Positions 1 through 64,000 of a stretch of DNA of 64,000 nt are shown here, piece by piece. The position numbers and the translations under genes were made by a program. Under the pieces are notes generated by a model, which was given only the letters and a program-made list of their open reading frames with translations, had not been told where the DNA came from and made no database searches. Source of the stretch: Amorphochlora amoebiformis (Eukaryota; Cercozoa; Chlorarachniophyceae); assembly GCA_054601695.1 (NCBI GenBank), contig BAAHQB010000048.1, forward strand, positions 744,001 to 808,000. Direction: 5' to 3'. Numbering within the stretch: the first letter of the stretch is position 1; the number at the start of each line of letters is the position of its first letter.

Positions 1-32359
<32,359 letters not shown>

Positions 32360-32467
32360 ATCCACCTATCCTGTCCTCTGCCATTCCCCATTCCCCAAAA
32401 ACTCGTTAAATTCAAGGACTACAAGTTTCCCTCATACTTCGTAAATATGACAAAATGATCTGAAATC
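32360..32467. promoter_or_regulatory. Bidirectional promoter between NHL and HD genes
   Basis: Only 108 bp separate the two opposite start codons if the NHL ATG at 32359 is used. The stretch has no microsatellite. Just inside the NHL side, four copies of an AACCCGGGATT-like palindromic motif lie at about 32135-32145, 32172-32182, 32191-32200 and 32216-32226. They are candidate control elements or intronic sequence, depending on the true start. Confidence 0.4.
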
Positions 32468-44289
<11,822 letters not shown>

Positions 44290-44312
<23 letters not shown>

Positions 44313-44835
44313 GTATACTAACAAATATGGTTTAGATGTCCCCTATATACCACCACTACGAGTACATAGTAAGAAAAAATGGAGTTGTTAAATATCGTCG
44401 CGCAATCAATCGATCGGCCCAGGACCAACCATTGTTTTAAGCCTAGTAAGCATGCACGTATATCCACTGCAAGCTGGTCAAGTTGTTTTTTAAATTATTA
44501 GTAATATTATCGAGATTATGTTTTTGAGTACATCAGGCTTGGCCTAATCTTGCATATAATCAATACCAAATGATTAGAAATAGGCTACCCACTGTAAATA
44601 TACATATATATATATACATATATACACACACATATATATATATATATATACTGACACATCAATATGCCTATGTCTTGAGGTCATCACTCTTCAACTAGTT
44701 CAAAGAAAAGAAAAACTTACCAGAGGTATATATGCACGAGACTCACTATAGACAGCTAGTAGCAGAAATATTATTATCTCAATAACATTATAACTATAAA
44801 CTTCCAATCGATATATAGTATCCAATGATTTCAAT
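44290..44835. other. Intergenic / 3' UTR region between converging genes
   Basis: Mostly unique, AT-rich sequence between the HD stop and the secreted-protein stop. Apart from a short (TA)n stretch at 44598-44650 I see no gene or repeat; it probably holds both 3' UTRs. Confidence 0.5.
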
Positions 44836-44839
44836 AACC

Positions 44840-50245
<5,406 letters not shown>

Positions 50246-50472
50246 GGCCTCCAGACGTGGCTTGTCACAAAGTTAGATATTGATCAGTTGATATCCATAT
50301 AAGACCAATCAATATATTATCCGTTAAGAGTGCAGTCACACAGGGTGACACAGTGTGACATATCGTTACACACCGCCAAGTCACAATGTGATTGCCAAAT
50401 AACTCCGACAGATAACCCTTCCCCCTTGTCCGCCCCCCCCTACGGTATTTTAAGAGCCTAAGACTTAATAAG
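50246..50472. promoter_or_regulatory. Divergent promoter between secreted-protein gene and small-protein gene
   Basis: A microsatellite-free 227-bp spacer between opposite start codons. It contains a short GTGACACAGTGTGACA-type repeated motif (about 50336-50360) and a C-rich stretch near 50420-50440. No classical TATA box is assigned because TA-rich sequence is everywhere. Confidence 0.35.
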
Positions 50473-50733
50473 ATGGCTAATGCGAGGTTAAAAAGAATGT
50501 GTGGGGTACTGACAGCGAGAAATTCGAGGGGGAGAGTTGGATTAACTTATGGCAGGGCTATCAGTATTTTTCGGGTAGAAAAGGGGGTTTGTATCTCCAG
50601 GGATATGTATGGAGCGAAATTATGTTCAAGACTGTAAAATAGAACCTTTTTCCTTCTGCAGAATGTTTCGGTGCGATTTTTTTTCGGTTTTTTTCTATGA
50701 GTTGGATTCCGCGAATCAATGCTACAATTGTAC

Positions 50734-50790
<57 letters not shown>

Positions 50791-50928
50791 AGGGCGAGCT
50801 TCCGGCAGTCTGTAGGCAATGCAGGCACAAACGATTCAACGGTTTGTCATGATATTAAAGTTAATTGTACATGTGTAGTATATAGAGCTATATCATTTAG
50901 ACCTTACTATGATCATGATACCTTATAA
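50473..50928 (+). CDS. Small predicted protein (about 92 aa) with Arg-rich N-terminus and hydrophobic segment
   Basis: Exons 50473-50563, 50662-50729 and 50809-50928. The start MANARLKRMCGVLTARNSRG lacks acidic residues and is Arg-rich, like a mitochondrial or plastid presequence. Exon 2 follows a strong acceptor (TTTTTCCTTCTGCAG) and reads CFGAIFFRFFSMSWIPRI, a possible membrane segment. Exon 3 reads SVGNAGTNDSTVCHDIKVNC to TAA at 50928. Phases agree. No family recognised, and the first donor (GTATTT) competes with GTAGAA ten bases on. Confidence 0.4.
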
Positions 50929-51011
50929 ACAATTTGTAAACATATGATGCCTTAAAATAGTATATCATCGATGGATAAATATTTTACAATATCATAGTGA
51001 CTATGAGGTCA

Positions 51012-51112
<101 letters not shown>

Positions 51113-51239
51113 ATAGACATATATATATATATATATATGTATAAATAAATACAACATGAAGTTTGTGACAACCACCTCAAATGAACCATGACCACCTTAA
51201 ATCCAAATACACATGCACATATGACTTTCTCGTAATCAT

Positions 51240-58401
<7,162 letters not shown>

Positions 58402-58596
58402 CGGTTAATGAACGCAATCAATGAATGTTAGATCAACATCAACGCTTCTTCCAAAGTACTTGGTATTTGTTTTGCTCTGCATTAATGCAATGAAATATAT
58501 TAGTTCTATCCCATAGTATATTCCTCACAAAAACAGGGGCTTGGATGGGCGTAACGTTGCGGCCGGTCTCCCCAGGACTCACACAAAACTCACACC
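58402..58596. promoter_or_regulatory. Divergent promoter between tadA and Cys-rich gene
   Basis: A 195-bp microsatellite-free spacer between opposite start codons, with mixed composition and no obvious repeats. It is the third head-to-head spacer of this kind in the window. Confidence 0.4.
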
Positions 58597-59463
58597 ATGG
58601 AGGGTATACCCATCCTGGCGATCCCTTCGGATGGTGCTGAGGAGCGAGTGCTCGACCAAAAATGGAATTTAGATGATGGACTCAGCCCAATGTCGCGGAA
58701 AATGATTGGAAATCGTTTTGGTCTCATGATTGACATCCCTAAGCACTCACCCAGGGCAATGGCGCATATCAGCGCGGGTAAAACTTATTTGCGAATTGAC
58801 TTCGGATGGTGGTTGAGTTCTTTTGGGTTAGGAATAAAATGGAATACGATGCGGACCAAAAACCTGGTGCTCAATGACACGCATTGCTGGCAGTGCCCTT
58901 CAGGATGTGGCAAATCAATAAGGTCCCCTTAACCACTCGATGTATTAAAGCATCCAATTTTCTCGTTCTATTGACCTTCAAGCACCTCCGCACTTATTTT
59001 CCATGATCGCTAAACACTCTATCACTTTCGTAAAACCCCATGCCCATGTTCACACCCCCAGTGCACACATGCTCTCGCCGTACGCCCTAAGCAAAATCGT
59101 ACCCATCATGTGGGATTAACTGCAAAAGACAACTGATGTATTTGTGTATACTTTTCAGGCGATCTAAGCACAAATCAATAGAAGCACACTGTCTCTCCTG
59201 TGAGAAGCTATGTGACAAGCTTAAGCTCTGCACGGTATCTGAAAGCAAGGCGAAGAATACTAAGAACGCCAAACAATGTCCTGATGGAGGGTCTTCACGG
59301 GCAGCGGGGAAACGGCTTGGTTTCAGGTATATTTTTATTGGAACATATGTAATACAAACATATAATATATATATATATAAATATATATTATGTATATGCT
59401 AGTGTGTGTTTATGTATGTGTGTATGTACGTTCGTATTTATCGTGAATATTATATATATATGT

Positions 59464-59501
<38 letters not shown>

Positions 59502-59530
59502 ATATGTATGTATATGCATTGTTATACTAA

Positions 59531-59564
<34 letters not shown>

Positions 59565-59614
59565 GTATATATGTATGTGTATTTATAATATAGTAAAAAA
59601 AAAATGCTCCATGT

Positions 59615-59653
<39 letters not shown>

Positions 59654-59668
59654 ATAAATATGTAATAA

Positions 59669-59725
<57 letters not shown>

Positions 59726-60189
59726 CAATTTACACATACATATGTGTGGTTTATGTGCGTGCATAATATAAATAAATAAATACAAATATATACATATATA
59801 TATATATATAATATAATATTTATATATATATATATATATAATATATAAAAATATGTATGCATGTTTATACATATATTTTTTGAATATACACGATCCAGAA
59901 CCCCTCAATTCACCTCATCTCGTCCCGACCCATTCCACCGAAAGTTACCACCCGTAGAGTTAAAGGTACCCATATAAGGCGGACACATGTAATAAACACA
60001 ACTAAATCATATTCCCAGGGAACGCCTTCCACCGATATCAACCCCACAAGCGTCATTCGGAACATCCAATCGCTCTACGCAGAAAGCACAACACGCCGCC
60101 GCCGGGTGACCTCCAATCGCTTCCTCGACTCGCACTCCGCCTACCCCACCGAGTTAGCACGAGAAGGATTCCGTGCCACCTCGTTCTAA
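58597..60189 (+). CDS. Cys-rich protein of unknown family, 243 aa, four exons
   Basis: Exons 58597-58922, 59159-59326, 59899-59965, 60019-60189 (TAA). The start [18 protein letters not shown] follows CTCACACC. Across the first junction it reads [19 protein letters not shown] and then [17 protein letters not shown], two H-C-x2-C-x3-C clusters about 17 residues apart, a plausible zinc-binding pair. Exons 2 and 3 join through split Arg codons and the last junction is phase 0. The C-terminus, [20 protein letters not shown] then [11 protein letters not shown], is basic. The last intron is only 53 nt and repeat-free; the second intron holds the TA tracts. I do not recognise the family. Confidence 0.62.
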
Positions 60190-61098
60190 TACTTTGAGGT
60201 GAAGAAAACAGGAAAACTGCTACTTACACTGGTCATTATTCCCATCCTTCCCGATGGTGCTCCTCCGAAGCACAAGTCAAAGACTATTGGAGGCGTCCGT
60301 ACGTTTTGTCATCTTGTCCCAAATGACCTCTCGACATGTGAAGCCAGATATTTTTTAGTTTGCGTTATAGAGACTTTTTTGGACTTCTTCGTCGAAGAAA
60401 AAAAAGACTTACAGAGAGAAAAAGAGTTGTATTTGTAAGCTTAATTTTTTTTTTTTTCCGTGTTGACTGAGGGGTTCGAGTGATTATTTCAACTTAAGAA
60501 TTTGATTAATAACTGGACTCGCTCTACTGTCTTAATCTAAAATCTAGAAAATATAGCATTATAATTGATTATACTCACTCAGTATCTGCTAGATCCTAGA
60601 GATCCAGAACTATCAATGGATTCCTAAATATACGATCCAGCACTATCAATGAATTCCTAAATATAAATTATATAATTTTTGATACGGTACGATGGCATCA
60701 ATCTGATCTAGACCGACGTCTACTGAGTCACGTGACAAGCACACAACACGGCTAGACGGAACTGTACAATTTTTTTTAGGCAATAAGTAATACGTAGTTG
60801 CCATTTCAATCTGGTGGTATTATATGTGTAATTGCTCGTACTAGTACAACTAAGATCAAATCGATTAATTGTTCATAGTAGACTAGTACAATAATATTGT
60901 AACAATGTTTGTTTTAAATCTAGTAGGGAACTATATATAGCTAGGGTGGGAAATACAACATATACCGTCTCAGACTACATAGATCTTGTCAGTGACTAGA
61001 ACGTTAGATAACGGATTGATTCATCACGTCATGATTGTATACCCGTTATATTTGTACATGTACAGCCTGATGCAATATCACGACTTAATTATTGAATT
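60190..61098. other. Unique region downstream of the Cys-rich gene
   Basis: Repeat-poor, about 40% GC at the left and AT-rich at the right. It holds a 79-codon plus-strand reading from 60199 and a minus-strand island with strong splice sites (about 60226-60287), neither convincing. A 33-bp unit starting GATCCAG and containing ACTATCAATG is duplicated at about 60600-60632 and 60633-60666. Confidence 0.4.
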
Positions 61099-61099
61099 C

Positions 61100-61279
61100 T
61101 CAACTTGAATCTGAGGGGCCCCCGCGTCCCCTCCGACTAGTCCCATTGGCCCCTTGAGTTGACGTAGACTTGGATTCTGTGTCCTGGGACGTAGAAGAAG
61201 TTCCGATAACTTCGAATATTCTACCGAGACCGTATATAACTCCAATCTGAACAGCTATCCTTGCTACTGTGCTGGCCAT
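61100..61279 (-). CDS. Candidate 59-aa single-pass membrane microprotein
   Basis: An uninterrupted reading from ATG (61277-61279) to TGA (61100-61102). The N-terminal half, VARIAVQIGVIYGLGRIF, is a possible membrane segment. The C-terminal half is Ser/Thr/Gly rich and ends RRGRGGPSDSS. The region is not repeat-derived, and a plausible acceptor (ACACACAG) lies just before the ATG, so this could be the last exon of a longer gene. No family recognised. Confidence 0.4.
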   Translation of the reverse strand: MASTVARIAVQIGVIYGLGRIFEVIGTSSTSQDTESKSTSTQGANGTSRRGRGGPSDSS

Positions 61280-61342
61280 CGACTGTGTGTATATGTATTT
61301 ATGTACGTACAGTATTATATGTAAATATAGAATGACATACAC

Positions 61343-61385
<43 letters not shown>

Positions 61386-61550
61386 TATATATATATCACA
61401 TATTTATTAATACATATTTAATAAATATGTGCCTATATATTTATTTTACATATATGTATGTTTTCACACAACTACACATACATATAAATATATCTATAAT
61501 ATATATATATATATATATTCACACAACTACACATACGTATAAATATGTAT

Positions 61551-61584
<34 letters not shown>

Positions 61585-61785
61585 ATGTATGTATGTATAC
61601 AAAAATATGTATTTATGTTTACTTATATTATACGTATATATGTATATACATATATATATATGTATATAATATATATATATATATGTATATGTATGTATAA
61701 ATAAATATAAATCATAATATTCTATATCTATATACATACACATTAGAATATACATATATATATATAATTTTCGTACATAGTATAT

Positions 61786-61821
<36 letters not shown>

Positions 61822-61990
61822 CATACATACATGTACATATATATACATATGTACACACATATATATATATATATATAATATATATAATATATATATATAT
61901 ATATACATATATATATGTATTTTTATACGCATATTGTTCATGAGAGGTGTCTTAGTGGCGTAATATATTCATATATACATACATATATAT

Positions 61991-62029
<39 letters not shown>

Positions 62030-62060
62030 TATATAATACATATACATTATAATACGTTTA

Positions 62061-63971
<1,911 letters not shown>

Positions 63972-64000
63972 CTAGGGTGTAATATTACATTATATATACA

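Noticed and set aside
60199-60438. 79-codon plus-strand frame starting MKKTGKLLLTLVIIP
   Set aside because: It begins 10 bases after the stop of the Cys-rich gene, has no own promoter space, and is more likely its 3' UTR.

Overview
The window is nuclear DNA of a protist-grade eukaryote, very probably one that carries a plastid. Most of it is (TA)n, (CT)n/(GA)n and TTAGGG-type repeat. Almost all long open frames are repeat artefacts coding poly-IY, poly-SL or poly-RE. The real genes are small exons, often 18 to 100 nt, buried in this repeat and joined by GT-AG introns. I found them by checking each non-repeat island for splice sites and reading frame, then requiring that consecutive exons agree in phase and give a continuous family-like protein. 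No rRNA, tRNA, CRISPR array or transposase was recognised. The organism cannot be named from this window. The plastid inference rests on one gene, a plastid-type TadA with a targeting-like N-terminus.

Layout. (1) Positions 1-32359, minus: one giant NHL-repeat beta-propeller gene of about 40 exons, about 2.4 kb of coding sequence in 32 kb, running off the left edge. (2) 32468-44287, plus: an HD-domain metal-dependent phosphohydrolase of about 14 exons, ending in a hydrophobic tail. (3) 44840-50245, minus: a secreted protein of unknown family, exon chain incomplete. (4) 50473-50928, plus: a small predicted protein with an Arg-rich N-terminus. (5) 51240-58401, minus: plastid-type tRNA(Arg) adenosine deaminase TadA, complete in 8 exons with HAE and PCxxC zinc motifs. 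(6) 58597-60189, plus: a 243-residue Cys-rich protein of unknown family. (7) 61100-61279, minus: a 59-residue candidate membrane microprotein. (8) 62061-63971, minus: the 3' exons of an unrecognised gene entering from the right.

Genes 1/2, 3/4 and 5/6 are three head-to-head pairs whose start codons lie only about 110 to 230 bp apart. Those spacers are the repeat-poor islands. The repeats sit in introns and in the few long gaps between genes. The genes look like unrelated housekeeping and secretory genes, not a pathway cluster.

The most unusual structural signal is that many exons have truncated copies of their own edge in the adjacent intron. Copies of acceptor plus exon start lie upstream of the true exon, and copies of exon end plus donor lie downstream. 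All copies are embedded in TA tracts. Telomere-like arrays also abut exons so that GTTAGG, GTAACC or GTCTAACC serves as the 5' splice site.
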